This document shows, in pieces, positions 10,101 through 59,900 of a stretch of 64,000 nucleotides of DNA (positions are counted from its first letter, which is position 1; each line of letters opens with the position of its first letter). Source of the DNA: Pelecanus crispus. Taxonomy: Eukaryota > Chordata > Aves > Pelecaniformes > Pelecanidae. The DNA is taken from positions 29,637,228 through 29,701,227 of the forward strand of contig NC_134676.1 in the NCBI RefSeq assembly GCF_030463565.1, read 5' to 3'. A model generated the notes under the pieces. It did not search any database. It saw only the letters and a list, made by a program, of their open reading frames with translations, and was not told where the DNA came from. Position numbers and translations under genes: made by a program.

Positions 10101-13100
10101 ACATCAGTAATGACAAACTGGAATAGTTTAGTGGTTGTAGATACCATTTTGACTTTTTCTAGTCACACTTCAGCACTGTATGAAAAATTCTGGGAGATTT
10201 CTCATATATTCAGAAAATTATTACGCTGTAATACTGTTGAGAATACATTCAATGGTTAGCTGAATTTATACTGTTGATGTATCAATGTATTTGACATTGC
10301 ATACATGTTTTAGGCACTTACCTGCAAATATGTCAATGAACTTGAAGCAGCTTCTTATTTGCAGTCAACTAGTAAAAATAACCTAAATGAAAAAAGACTG
10401 AAGTATTTAAAGCGTGTGAATTCAGTGACAAGCAAACAAACCTGAAGTGTTTAGAAGAGCAAGTTCTGATTGTGTAAGTTCACTTAATGCCAAAGTGCTC
10501 CATATTACCTACCACACAAGCAAGATGGTGGTGTCCAGATCACAAAGATCTTCTCCACTCTGCTTATAAAGCACGACAGAAAAGGTAACTGGTGGTAGAA
10601 GGGTCTGAAGCTAAGCTAGTAAGATTACGTGGTATCTCAGGAAAGTATTCTTAGTACAGCATAGTGGAATAAATGGTGCTTGTGCTTTTAATTAAATGTA
10701 ATACAGCTTACAATTATTACTATACCAAGAAAGAAGTGCAGAGGGTTGGGAATGAGTTTATGAAAGATAGTAAATGTAATAATGAAAGATACTAGTCTGG
10801 ACAGATTTTTTTTTAGCTGTCTAGATAAGAAGCAGCTATTTGGAATATTGTGAAAGAGGTAAAATGATGTGGTTATACAGGTACTTAGGATTGCATGTTA
10901 AAAATCAGAAGGGCAGTATGAACAGGATGGGCAGTGAATGGTTTGCATTTGGGCAGCAGTCATGCTATGTTAAAAATAATTCTTATCTTTGCTTCTTCAC
11001 AACATCCATAGATATACATACTAGTGCTTACTAATGGCAGCCACCAGCTTGAGCAGCTGGAAGACAGACATGAACTTCACAGTGTCCTTATAACCTTGAT
11101 AAAACGCTTAAAGCCTAAGTGCTTATGAAGATGTGCAGACTTGTATTAGTAATGATTTAGAGGGCCTCCAGTCTCCACACACATCAAGCAACATCTTGTT
11201 ATTTCTGTTGAATTTGAAATTAAGATACCGAGGTTTGGGCTTTTTTAAAAGAAATAAAAGTAGCCAATATGGTTCTAAATTAGACAAAGCAAACTCTTGA
11301 GTTGTTGCATTGGGCTGTTATTTGCCCAACAGCCCCCTGTTGAACACTGCTATTTTATGGACTGAGAAGCAGTTGCACAGACAAGTGAATGCCTGCAACA
11401 AACAAGAGTTGTGATCCAAGGTTCCAGCTAGCTGCCATCTGGTTTTGGCTCAAATAAGACAACAGTTTTGGTGTGTAAGGCCTTCAATAAGGAGGATGGG
11501 GATAAGCAAAACTAAAATTAGCTACCTCTTCCTGTGGCAGAGTACTGGAGAGAGTGATGCAACTATCGTACTCCCTTATGCTAAGGTATATAAAGAATTA
11601 AAGAAAATGAATACTTGAACTCTTACTTTGTCATGTGATTCATCTGTTCTAAAGTCTTTCCAAAGCTAGAAGGAAAAGGTGCACATATTTACATGCCTGG
11701 GGTTATTTTGGACATGGTTCTAAAATGTTTATTTCAGCATGTACATTTCAGAATTAAAAATGTATATGCAAGACAATGTCTACAGATGTTAAGGAGAAAA
11801 AAACCCCACCATCTAAGATGACTCAAAATTTCCTTTGGAGATAATGATTGAGTTAAAGGAAGACACTGAAAGATGCCTTGTGTCAAGATGTGGTTCTGGG
11901 AAGAAAAATACAACCTCAGAATTTAGTTGTAAAACAGTTTGCATTTTTTTTGGTGGTTGTTAGTTTTCAAGCAAATCCCTCTTTTTCATTTTTTTTATAG
12001 TCTCATTCACTATGTTTGAGTTTTCAAACTATGGAACCCTTCAGTTTCTATATCTGCAAGCCACAGAATCCCCTTAACAAACCACCATGAATGTAAAGCT
12101 GAAAGATAGCTTGAGAAAACTGCAAATTAAATACGTCCTACATGTAAGGGCATTCCTTGACAATCATTTCAAGGCAAAAGGACTGGCAAATTAACACTGC
12201 TTCTCATTGTGTACAGTACTTTACCAGAGAAACAAAATTCTATTTGGCATTTGTATTAAGCAATGGGGGTGCTGAGAGAAATAATGGAAAATCTAAAAAT
12301 ATTGGTATCAGTTACAGTAATACTGCAGTAGTTATGCATCCAGATTAACCTGTATGCTGTAAACACAGGGGAATACTTTAAGTTCCCCTGTATATTTAGT
12401 AGAGGAAAATTATGACTATCCATTTTGCCAAGAGGCAATAAGAAAAGGAAAAATGGGTAAAACTGTCAGCAGAACAGTGCAACATATTTTATTCCCATGT
12501 TTTAAATATAAATGAAGATTTGACAAAAAATATTTTAAAAAACCCTGAAAAACTGTACTGACCCCCCCCCCCCCCAAAAAAAAATTCCTTATATGCCATC
12601 ACTTACACATACATGCGCAGTGTAATTGCATCTGTTTTCCTTAAAAAGTGGACTGGTTATTGGAAACAACCTCATTTTAAGTCTGCCATTATTCAGATTA
12701 ATATTTAGGTGTCTTTTGGGAGGTTTCAGTGGTTTATACTGCTCATTTTATGCAAAACAAGGGTAAATGCCTCTGAAAGAAATGCACTTTATATAGTAAT
12801 ACTTTATATAAGCAGTATGTTTCATTGTGAGTCATTCTGGGATAACAAAAGCTACTGACATCTACTCTGTGAGCACTTAACATACATAAATTATTTTACA
12901 TACACAATATTCCTACTGAAATGCTTTGTCATTCAAGTCCATCTTTCAATCAGATGTAAATTTTTTTTAAAGAAATAGCATGACCTACGTTGAAAGTACA
13001 ATCTTTTGCACTGTTGCAATCTGCCCACAAACTTAGTCATAACATTCATTCCCTTATTCAAGGTGCTAGTAGTTACTCTAGTCATCCTTTGTTTGTATAT

Positions 13101-14229
13101 ACAGATACTAATTAAACTCAGACTCAAAATTAGAGGCCACAGCTTAAGATCAGGCTCTAAGTTGATAGTAGGAGACTTGAACACAACATCTGACTGACAG
13201 CAGGATGTTCCATCATAGGTACCCCACAACATAAGGGGGGTGGGGAGGGCTATCTGAAAGAAAAGAAAAAGCAAACTCCCCACCCATCCCCTCCCACACA
13301 GCCACTGGTGCGCTCAGCTAACAAGAACCGATCTCGCTGCTCATCAGCCTGCTCTCTCCACACCTACACTGCTGTTAACAGCTATTCCATGGCCACCTCC
13401 TCTTTCTGGAGGCAGAAATCTAGAAGTCCTTCATTAACCAGCCTTTCAGCTGAGTACACAGGAATTAATTTCTCCTATAAATTTTATTATAGAAAGTAGT
13501 TATATAGAAGCTATCTGCACTAGGCATATGTAATAGTCTAAATTGTCTACATGCTATTGACCAACTGTTAAATACTGGAAGCGAACATAAGATGTTCAAA
13601 TCAACATGAGTGGATTTTGTCCAGAGAGCTACTACTGTTAGTTTCATACTTTCATTTTAGAGACTCCTGTATCAGGAAGTTATATAAATGGCAGGACAGA
13701 TCTTTAAATAGTTTGTATTATCATGGTCCCATAAAAGCTAGATAAAATTAGACTAAGACCACTGCAAGTTTTCGTTCAAGGCCTTGAATAATTTTCATTT
13801 ATTTTTAGTCTACTCCTTTATTATTCACATTTTTGATAGCACAAGCAATGAGAACGATTCAACACACCACCACCACCACCCCCCCCTTTCCCATTTGGTC
13901 AGACTTAGCAAGCATCAGCTGTTTCAAACAAAAATACAGTCAATGTACCAGTTCTCAGTAGTAAAGCAGTTACCAGTATCACCCAACAGGCATTAATTTC
14001 CTTTCACGTAAATTTCCTATTTCTATATTGATCTGCCCTCAAGCAGCATGAAGCATCTAAACTGAACTGACATTAATTTATGCAAACATAATTTTCTTTC
14101 AGATAAAATTAAAATCCTTATTCAAGAGACTCCAGAACCTATATGTGTGAACCAGAAGAGTGCACTACTGAGTCAGGCAAAACTTAAATTGAACATGAAA
14201 TTTTCATCTTTCATTAAAAATTGGAATGC
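7175..14229. other. Intergenic sequence between the LTR and the TNPO1 3' end
   Basis: No gene is recognised. An A/C-rich low-complexity patch lies at about 7384-7450, a C14-A9 tract at 12562-12584, and a CAC/C-rich tract at about 13865-13888. If the TNPO1 3'UTR is longer than I have drawn it, part of this stretch would be transcribed; an AATAAA in the minus direction at 12488-12493 is one alternative end. Small open frames throughout look random. Confidence 0.5.
12562..12584 (+). repeat. Homopolymer pair C14-A9
   Basis: Fourteen consecutive C are followed by nine A. This is simple sequence and likely variable in length or hard to sequence. Confidence 0.9.
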
Positions 14230-14249
14230 AACATCTATATTTAAACAAC

Positions 14250-14255
14250 TTTATT
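14250..14255 (-). terminator. TNPO1: Candidate distal polyadenylation signal AATAAA
   Basis: AATAAA on the minus strand, preceded by the long AT-rich 3'UTR. The sequence just after it is moderately T-rich. It is one of several equal-looking candidates. Confidence 0.3.
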
Positions 14256-17200
14256 AACATAGTCAAGCAGTGATTAACATTCACATCTATTATGTCACAT
14301 CATACAAATGTAAATACAAAATTACTACAGTACAATATATATTCTCTGCATGATCCAAAATATTTGGTGGCCCCAAAAACTCTTTAAAATTCAGCAGCTT
14401 ATCAAAAATTAAAACCATATTCTATTTAAAATGAAGTTCTGTTAGCACATAGGCAGACTTCAAGAAATATCACTCAATTTAGTACAGTTTGAGAGGTTGC
14501 AGGAGGATATGTTTGAAGGAAACATTCCAACATTGTGGCAGATACAGAAACATCAGATTTAAAGCTTTCAAGCAAAACTCATACAACCTAAGTTGTCAGC
14601 AGAAAGATCCACTCATCTTTCCTTTTAAACTATTTTGTATACTGCATCCAATTTAAAATTTTACAAGCATCTAGTATTAGTAAGTCAGACAATGTACAAC
14701 GTAACTACCTATCTCTTCCCATAAAAAAAGATAATATTACACTGGAGATTTCAACAGCCAAATGAACCTGCTTATACCAATCTTTTTTTCTAATAGCTGT
14801 CCTCACAAAAAACACCCAGGCCTTCTCATGAATTTTGTTGCTCACCCAAAGTAAGGAAATACATACCTAAGGCAAAAGTAGCACAACAGAACCCGCTTAT
14901 AGAAAAATGATACTATACTATAAGCGCTGAATTCTTTGAGATGTGGATTTGGCTTACTTAAAGTATACTGTAACACCACAAAGGGATTCATCTTATAGAG
15001 CCATTTTAAACTTCCCTCATATTAAGTACATTCAAGTGAGTAAGTATCATTATTTTAGCAGAATATACTCTACAAGGCAAGCAACAAGAGTACTTGCCTC
15101 AGTTTCCCATTTAAAATAATAATGTAAAACTGGCTTGCTCCAACCATTAAGTGCAAAAAGCAAGCATCAGTGGCAGACAAAAACCATTTTTTATTTGAGA
15201 AGAATACCTAGAAGACTGATGGATGCAAGTCATTCTGGAGAATGCATAGGTGAGTGAAATATACATGGACCAAGCTTTATTTATTCAAGATGAGGTTACT
15301 GGAAATACTTGTGTAATATATAACAAATATGTATGCAAACTACATCAGTGTCTATCTGAGATAACTGCAGGATGTTTTGCCATTTACAGCAGTCATTTCA
15401 CTGTAGAGCTTATCCTTTATCTAAGATAAAAAGTTACTCTTTAGACCCTATATAGAAGCTTTATGCGTTTATCTGCCTCATGAAAGAGATAGTATGGAAG
15501 CAATTAGTGTTAAGTTGCAACTTCGTTCCTTGACAAAATCTGAAACAAACTATTTTCAATACGATGTTGCATTTAAAGCATTCTTCAAGAAATATTTCAG
15601 TTGTTTGAATATGGATGCATTCTCCTCAAGGGAAGAATGTTTTTGCACCTTATCTGTTAATACATTCAATATGAATAAAATAGGTGAAGCAAAAGTCATT
15701 ATTGTCCCACAGTAGAAGGTTAATTTAAAGTAAGTTTAAGACAGAGGAGCTGCCTAAATGAAATACATAAAAACTGATATAATTAAGACACATTTTTATT
15801 AGCATGTGTTCTGAACAAAAAGGGTACAAGAGTATTCACCTGAGATAAAGCTAGTATTTGAATATTTCTAAGTAGCAATGAGTTTCGCTTGAGGAAAGCC
15901 ACTTGAAGTTTTAAAATATACATTTTACTATTATACAATATATGCAGTTTAAGTAATTAAGATTGATGCTAACATAAAAGTCCTAATAACAACAACAAAA
16001 AAAATCACAGTGTGTATCAATATTGTTAGTTACAAAATTTATGCTACTTCATAACTTTTAAAAATTATAATGATTACAAATTTTAAACCCATTCTTCTAA
16101 AAGTGATCTTTTGAGTACAAGCTTTAAGGAGCAATAAAATAAAGCATAAGAATTAGCTTATTACAATTTAAATATGTACATATTCACTGATTTAGAAAAT
16201 AATCAAGCTTTGGAAAAAATTTACAAAATTGATTATTTTTGCTTGCACTGGTTAAAATAATGAACTATTCTAATTTTTTTCCCTAAAAGAAAAAAGCTAT
16301 TTCCTAAATGTGTAATGAAAAAAAATTTAGTATTGAACTTCACTTAAGACTAATTTAACAGCAATTTAGAACTGCCAAAAAAGATGCGTTTATAAGGATT
16401 TTAAATACACTTTCTGTTACCAACTTAGGTTGATCAGCAGCTTTTGTTCACTCTCAGAATCCTTCAAAAAGGGAAACTCAAAACAGGAAAAAGGCATATA
16501 TAAAAACAGTAAACACTGACCTCCTGAGGTTCCTACAACAAAAATATTCAAGTAGAAAATCTACACCATTACTTAGCAGCGGCTATTTCTGTAGTTTAGC
16601 ACACTAACAGCACTTTATTCAGTGTGTAAGGAGCAAATGAAGTAAGCCGTGCTTTTAGCATGCCAAGAGGCAGAAACACTGGAATGTAACAAAGACAAAC
16701 TCACAATTCTACCAGTATAAACATTCAGTCAACAATCAAGAACTGTCACGACTACACCACAAGAATTAAGATGCTTTTTATATATCCCATGATGCAATAA
16801 TTGAATTGTAACTGTTAATGCTGATTCAGAACTTTTCTTACCACACATTATACCCTAAATGGCTTCTGCAAATCTCTGCACTATATTATGCATTAGGAAT
16901 ATATTTGCTTTAAAATATACCATGAGAGAACTTACTGATACAAAAGACTATTTTGTCAGTACTGTTTATTTCTGCCTTATTTTAATTATTTTCCTTGCTG
17001 TTATACCAGATCAGTTCACATCTGTACAAATACCTATTAAAATACATATGTACAAAAGTGGCATCCTAAGCTAATCTGAGGTGAGGTGGAGTGGTTTTAT
17101 TTGGTTAAAGGGGCTTTTTGAAATTTAAGAATTTTAGTTAAACTCAGATTCTAGCTGTTATGCTACAGTGTTATTTGGGTAGGTTTTCTATTCTACAGAT

Positions 17201-19065
17201 TTTTTAATGTAGTTTCTCTGAAACTCCTCCCTAATGTTCAAACACACTCAAAATTAAAGCAAGTTTGGGTCTAAAATAATATCCCACGTTGCTATATTTT
17301 AAAGGTCTGGGTTTTTTTTCTTCCAGAATTTAGTTTTAAAGTGGTTTTAGTGACTATTACTAATTTACTTCAGATTTATTAGTTAAGAAGGAATTTCATA
17401 TTTGCTACCAAAGCCATGTAATTTGAAAGCAAGTTATCACATGCACTTTTGACCAAATTGAATAAATACTATGTACTAGCATTACTGAATGTACTTCACA
17501 CAGTACATGTCCAAACTATTCTTCAGGCATAATCCATTAAAATTTGCAAAGCCAAAAAAAGAGGGGGGACATGTAAAACATGCATGCTATCATGCATAAA
17601 AAAAAAATCAAAACTCTTTAAACAGCATTTATAAGTTCACACTCACACAGCTCAAACTTCAGTGCAATGGCTAAATCATTCAACAGTCAAAGAACAGAAC
17701 CATGCAAAGAAGAACAAGTTCTTAAAAAAAAAAAACCAAAAAAAAACCCCCAACCAAACAAAAACCCCCAAAATTGTTATCCAGTATCCATTCTGCAATG
17801 CAAAGGTGAGAAACTAAATCTATAAAAAGGCTGTTATGGCTTAATTTTGTTTTGCAGATTAATTATGCAGCAGTTGAAAAATGGAAAGGTGTGGCTTCAC
17901 CTCTGACCAGCAGAGTTAAAAATCTCTCCATTTTCCTTTATCATCATGGGATACTCTTTAGGCAATCTAAATTATTAAAAACTTGCCACTTTCAGATGGA
18001 CACAAGATCAAGTGTACCAGTTAGGATTTCACATTCACAGTACATAAGAAAATACACATGGAAGGAAAAGTAAAGGGTTAACGTAACAAGGATTTATTCA
18101 CAGGAATACATGTAAGTAGAGGAAAAAACACAACAGAAAAGCTAAACAAATGAAATGAAGAGGATCCAAACCAACTTTCACTCCGTAGCTTTAAACTTGC
18201 ACCCTTGTGCATTTAACTACATCACAAAGGGCCACCAACATGCGCCGATACAGTGTAGATACCCTGCATTACATCCATTAACTTAAACATCTCTTTAAGA
18301 TCATGCTTTGAACAAAAAGAAAGCATAGAAGGTAATATGTTGAGTGGGAATAAACACAAATATAGTAATCATGTCATCAACTTCTACAATTGTCTTTATG
18401 TGCCAACTAACATTTATGCAGCCTTTAACGGGTCTTACCATGTAACTCATGTTTAGAGATTCTGATAAAATCACTAGTATATAACCATGCAGAAAGCACA
18501 TCACACTGACAGCACAGAGGCAAATATTTTGCACAGCTATATCAGCTTTCCACATTGTGCAGGTTACACACAATACAATATCAATCTTATTCTTAACAGA
18601 TCCTAAAAAGGTATTTCAAGGCCTAATTGTTAACTACAGTACTTTATATCTATATTCTTAATAAAAAGAAAACCCACAGAATCTTAAAAAAGGAATTTCA
18701 AATGCAGGGCTATATTGAATTGGTAAACTGCAACACAAAACTGGCGCAACATAGGTAAATGTATACCAATTTCACTCTATGTGATGCAAGCATGCTACTT
18801 TCCCACTAATTTAAATTACTTCTGATCACTATGAGCCAGAACGCATGCCTGAACCTTAAACTTCAAGTTAAGAATAATGCCTTACTCTAGAAATTAAATC
18901 TAATGAAGTACAATAATCAAATCATATCCACTACTTTCATTCTTTTTTTAATGTAAAAATTAAGATTTCAGTCTTTCCTTTGAAATGTCCCTCCCCTTAC
19001 CCCAAAAATAAAAGGAGTGACTCATTTGGCAGCTTGCAGATTGCTTCATTTTGTCCAAGTTAACC

Positions 19066-19071
19066 TTTATT
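19066..19071 (-). terminator. TNPO1: Candidate proximal polyadenylation signal AATAAA
   Basis: AATAAA about 570 nt into the terminal exon; it could give a short 3'UTR form. There is no direct evidence of use. Confidence 0.3.
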
Positions 19072-19386
19072 AATTTACGATGGGGTTTCTATATTGTACA
19101 CTGCAAGTGCCTGCTCCTAATACAGACACAAGCTGCATTCTTCATTAACATGCAAATACCTAGGAATCCCATCAAGCAGGATGAAATAATGTAGAAAACC
19201 CTTACTTAAAAAAAACATAAAACAAAAAGAAAGCCTTTTACTGTTTGTGACCCCCATTCTTAGGTTTCCTTTATTGTGCGCAAAATAGTTTTCCTCTTTA
19301 CGTATCCCTATGGTTCAATTATATGGTTCTTATTTTGGTACAATTCCCCACAATATTCCAGAATGTGCTGTTTTGTGACTAGATTC

Positions 19387-19407
19387 TTTTTTTTTTTTTT
19401 TTTTTTT
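19387..19407 (+). repeat. T21 homopolymer (A21 in the TNPO1 transcript)
   Basis: Twenty-one consecutive T on the + strand fall in the TNPO1 3'UTR exon. In the mRNA this reads as an internal A21 tract, a likely site of oligo-dT mispriming. Confidence 0.9.
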
Positions 19408-19644
19408 CTTCTTCACATCCAGTGCAGAGTTGTAATAGGAGACAGATTTCCACCCACAAAGGCTCCAGATGTTAAAACATTTCCCAACATCGACTTAATA
19501 CAGTGACGGCAACACCTCCCTCCCGCCCCTCCCAGTAGGGTTGGGATTGTACTGTATTCCCTACTGGTTTACCCTTCCCCCCAGTAAAGGGTAACATTTT
19601 CCCTGGGTGCAGAGGCTCCCTCATAGTCTCCCAGACTGAAGGAC

Positions 19645-21168
19645 CTGGAAAAGAAAAAGATAAAAGTATAGTTAAATCTTACCTTGAACCTTAACTGACA
19701 GATCTGTGCATAAACAAAGAGCTTTTTTGCCGTTTTTAAGCAGCAGGTGCCAACCTTTAACTTAAAAACAAATTTATGCCTAGGTTTTCCCTTTTAAGTC
19801 TGTTTAAGAAAAGAGCCCATTTGTATCAGGTAAATTATTATTCATGAAACAACAGTGTATGTTTTAAAGCTACACGGACAGTTCCACTATTGTGGCTAAG
19901 CTTAGATTTAAGATAAAAGCAGTCCTACATATTCTAACAAGCTTTTCAATTTTTAGCACAAAATTATGAGGTAGTTATGACATTGAGAAAGAATATTAAA
20001 CATATTGCTAGTGATCTAACCACTTCACTTTTAGGTGGATTAAACAAGACAGCCATAGTGTCTCCTCAGTTCAAATTGAGAACAATGGTGGATTTTATCC
20101 TTTGGATTCCTCTTCTGACCCTTATGTTAGAACTAAAATGCCCTCACTGATAAATATGTAAATGTTTGAAACTGGTTTATTTTTAATATATTGTTCAGAT
20201 AAAACATGTAAATCAAACAGGATTTCTTACGTCACTGACTTTGAAAAAATCTTAGGCTATCTTTTAAATAGTTGTCCATTTATCAATAAAACAGAATTGA
20301 ATGATTCACTCTCATAATTTCAGTAAAAAAATTCTTAATTCACCCTCTTTCTGAGTAGTATAATAATCTCTTCACAGTATCACACTACTTCACACATAGG
20401 AAATTTGTTTTATACAGTGTGCACAGACAGCATACAAAGCAAGGTGGTATAATAATATAACTATTCTAGAATGCACTATCAGTGTTCTTTGCTGAAGTTG
20501 AGTCATTCTCCACACAGAACTATAACAATTCTGAATTGATGCACAAAACGGAACATGGCAATAATAAACATATCAGCCCCCCCAAAACATCAAGCTCTAC
20601 AGTTACAGTAGAGTTATAGATTAGCGTAACATCTGTTACTCAGTGCAAAGATCATCTAGTATGTGGTTAGGAGTATATTGGACTTCCCATGGCTACAATA
20701 TGTTAACAAACTTGCTTTCCTATCCCAGAGGAATACCGCTGCTTGGACCACATCTGCCATCTGCTAATTTAAAGACATAAGGGAGCCTGTGCCTTTAGAT
20801 GGCTTAAGGATCACATTCACCACTTCGCTTATTAAGCCTGAACCAGCACTTTGTTATACCTAGACATCCAACCTTATCTTGATACATCTTATATTGTGTG
20901 TATCATACACTCACTTTTTCTTTCTTTGTCTCTCTCTGTGAAAATAAAATAACAGAGTCAGACAACTGCTTTTCCTACAGCTACCATCATTTAGGTATGC
21001 TATCATCCGTTTTTTTTTCTTCTTATAGGAAGGAAAGTTATCTCATCCAGCATATCTGAAAAATTCTAGTGTGATGAGTTAATTATAATGCATATATAAT
21101 TCTTTATAACGCAAACAGGGAGGAAGTAGGTTACACAACTGTTTAGTAATGAAGATTTATATGCTTAC
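19645..21168 (-). other. TNPO1: TNPO1 intron within the 3'UTR
   Basis: Bounded by the donor TTAGAG|GTAAGC (GT at 21168-21167) and the acceptor TTCCAG at 19650-19645. It separates the stop codon exon from the terminal 3'UTR exon. Nothing else is seen in it. Confidence 0.7.
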
Positions 21169-21203
21169 CTCTAATTATGGGACTGCAGCTACAGTGCATG
21201 AGG

Positions 21204-56979
<35,776 letters not shown>

Positions 56980-59900
56980 CTGCAACAGAAAATAATTACA
57001 TTAAATCTTCAATCAGCTCATAGGAATAAGGCAGATTTTCAGAACAATGCAACAAGAGCAAAGCTTATAGAGACATTAATCGCCATTTCCTTCTCTCTCC
57101 TTCCAACTACACCCACTAATTCACATAGCAAAGCTTTTCAGGTTCACAGTTCACTATTTCTATTTGTTCAAAATTAGAATATCAGTATTACAAATTCTAC
57201 ATTTTAAGAGAAAGTTTTGTATAGACATATAGGCAAGGAATAGATCTGAAGTCACAGGATATAGGAGACTCATGGAAGAAACTAGTGAGTCAAAGACGTT
57301 CAAAGATTTTGATTATACTGACTGGCTTGCTGCAACACTGATACTGTAACAAAATGATGACAAACCTGCTTTCACCATAGTAAGATACTGGAATGAGGTA
57401 GGGACTATGCAGTAAATCCTCCACCCGCTACTCCCACAGAAACACGGCGTTCAATTTTTCTACAAAATAAGGTATTGTAATCCCTTCAGATACCAGCTGT
57501 TCTATTGATCTATTAGATTAATAATTAAAGGGAGAAGGGAGAAAAAAAAAAGTCTTTAAACAATGTTAACAGGTAGGTGTTACATAGTGTGAACCATAAG
57601 AAAAAAGTGACCAGAATTGACCTGAACTGAGTAAAAATTAAAGTTTAGGCAACAGTTTGAATTCACTGAGCTCTTTTTGCCTGCAAATTTCTCTAAATTA
57701 TTGGGACAAGGGGAGGAATGGAAAAAGAACAGCCTAGATTTTTCATTTATATTGGAGCAGACTCATGTTTGGTTCTTCAACCAAGGGTATGAGTAACTTG
57801 GTATTACTTCTGAAATATGGTGAAAGTGAGATCTGGATGTTCTACACAGAAAGAATTAGTTTATAGTAGAAGAAAATCTAAATTTACAGTTTACAGCAAC
57901 CCTAATCAGCACAGGAAGCTGATTTTAATTAAGATTTTAGCCACTTGTTTAAATTTTTGTGTACAAAGCCCTGGTTTGGGCAAGAAATAAGGATGTTCAA
58001 AGTTCCTTTGCACCAAGAATTAGTTTATACATGGATCTGTTCCAGGTCTTCAAAACTATTATCCCAACAGAAATAAGGGTAAGCAAAATGAGAGATACAA
58101 CTTTCAAATATAAAGTATTTTAAAACTAAAGTTACTGCATCACAACACCAAGACTCTTAGCACACCCATGATGTCTGACTGATGGACATTAAAGACACTT
58201 TCTATTGTGATCTGTGCTAGTTAGAGCAGAAACAGCACTTTTCAGAAGAGGGGGTTTTGTTTGGCTGATCAGAAATTAAAATTCATTCTAATCAACTGAT
58301 CTTATTTGAGTTCCCAAACTAGACTGCCGTCATGTACTTTTTAATCTTGTTTTTATGTTCATATTTCAGTTCTCCTAAAGAAGCATTATTTTTCACGCTC
58401 CATAATTATAAAGGTATTGATTTACAAACAAACATATCCTTTACATAGAATTCAGTAACTTTATAAACCAAGAAGCCACCCCATGCATACATATTTGAAA
58501 CAATTCTGTAACTTTACCAACACTACAGGTTTTAAATACCCACCAACTTCTAAACAATATAAAAATAAAAGTCGTTTCATTTGCACAGCACTGCATTTCA
58601 AGGGGCAACAACTTTTCTGGAGAAAGGAGGGAAGAAAGGGTTTATTAAAGACTGAATGAGCAGACAAACTTTTCTTAACCACAGAACTTGGTTGTGAGAT
58701 GTGACAAGTATTACTACCATTATTACTTGGCAAGTCATATCAAGTAATTTTGTAATTTTGTTTGAAGTTCTAAAGATATCATTAATAAAGATCAGGTGGA
58801 GGATGACCTAAAGAAAAAAGTTCTCATGTGAAGTCTTGATCAGTTTCAGGTTTGCCTGAAATACTCTCTGAACTAGAAGTAAAATCTCTGCATCAACTTT
58901 TACACCAATATAGTATGTCAAACTCCGATTTCTTTACATAACTGTAATCCATTGATAGGTACACGTGTCTTCAAGAAATCCAGTCCTCCACATATGATTA
59001 TTAAGATTTAAAGTTGTGCCTGGCGAGGAAGGAAGCCAAAGGAGTCTTCCTTTAATTTCCACATGATCTAAAACCCTTGCAAGCCACAATAAGCCATCAT
59101 CATCAGTAACCACAGTTAGACACAGAATACAATAGTTACTCATTCTGTATCAGCCAGCAGTATCTTCTTGGGGTGAAAGAAGCCAGAGTACCAACCAAAG
59201 TCTGATTAGAATACAGTACATTAGCCACCATTAGTATAAACTCTAGCATGAAAATATTAAACAGTGCATTAAGGAAAAACATTAATCCTTTAGAATAGCT
59301 GGCTACAATTACAAAATGGACAAGACAACAGCTTCAATTTAACCAAGCAGAGATATAGATACTATTAAGTTCCTTGTGTTATAAGTAGGCAGAATAGCCA
59401 GCTGGTTTATATAAAAATCAAGGTCACATTAAGGTGAAATTTCAGTACCATTTCTTTCTTCATGAACTATCCCATGGTATGCAGCAGCCTGAAACATCTT
59501 AAATCTATTCCATTAGCCAAGATAACAGAAAGACTATTCTTCATAGTAAGTGTTTATCCCACAGACTTGCAAAAAGGATTCCAAGGGATTCATAGTGAAA
59601 GTTGCATCTCTGACAAATGAGAAAGAATTCATGAACTGAGAAAAAGAAGGAAGATTAAAAACAAAAAGCAAAACCAATTATCACCATGCTGAGAGGTGAT
59701 GAGCAGAAATCACAAAGATGGACTTAGTGCTAAACAAACACCAACCACTTGAGCTAGAGAAGCAGCATAGAATCTGATACTTAGGCATTTAAAACAACCA
59801 AACCACACCCTAGCCAAAACCTTAACTTGACAAAAAAATTTCTGATATGACTGCACAAAGATATTTATGGAGTGTTCCAGGGTGTTCAAAAACTTAACAG

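Larger units (their letters stand above)
14230..19644 (-). other. TNPO1: TNPO1 terminal exon: long 3'UTR (distal end uncertain)
   Basis: A good acceptor (polypyrimidine tract followed by TTCCAG|GTCC) places the exon start at 19644. It pairs with a donor 35 nt after the TNPO1 stop codon. The region below is very AT-rich with no open frame, as expected of a long 3'UTR, and mammalian TNPO1 also has a multi-kilobase one. Minus-strand AATAAA signals occur at 19270-19275, 19066-19071, 18093-18098 and 14250-14255, among others, so several transcript ends are possible. I drew the distal end just past the 14250 signal; this is a choice, not an observation. The sense strand carries an A21 run at 19387-19407. 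Confidence 0.5.
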
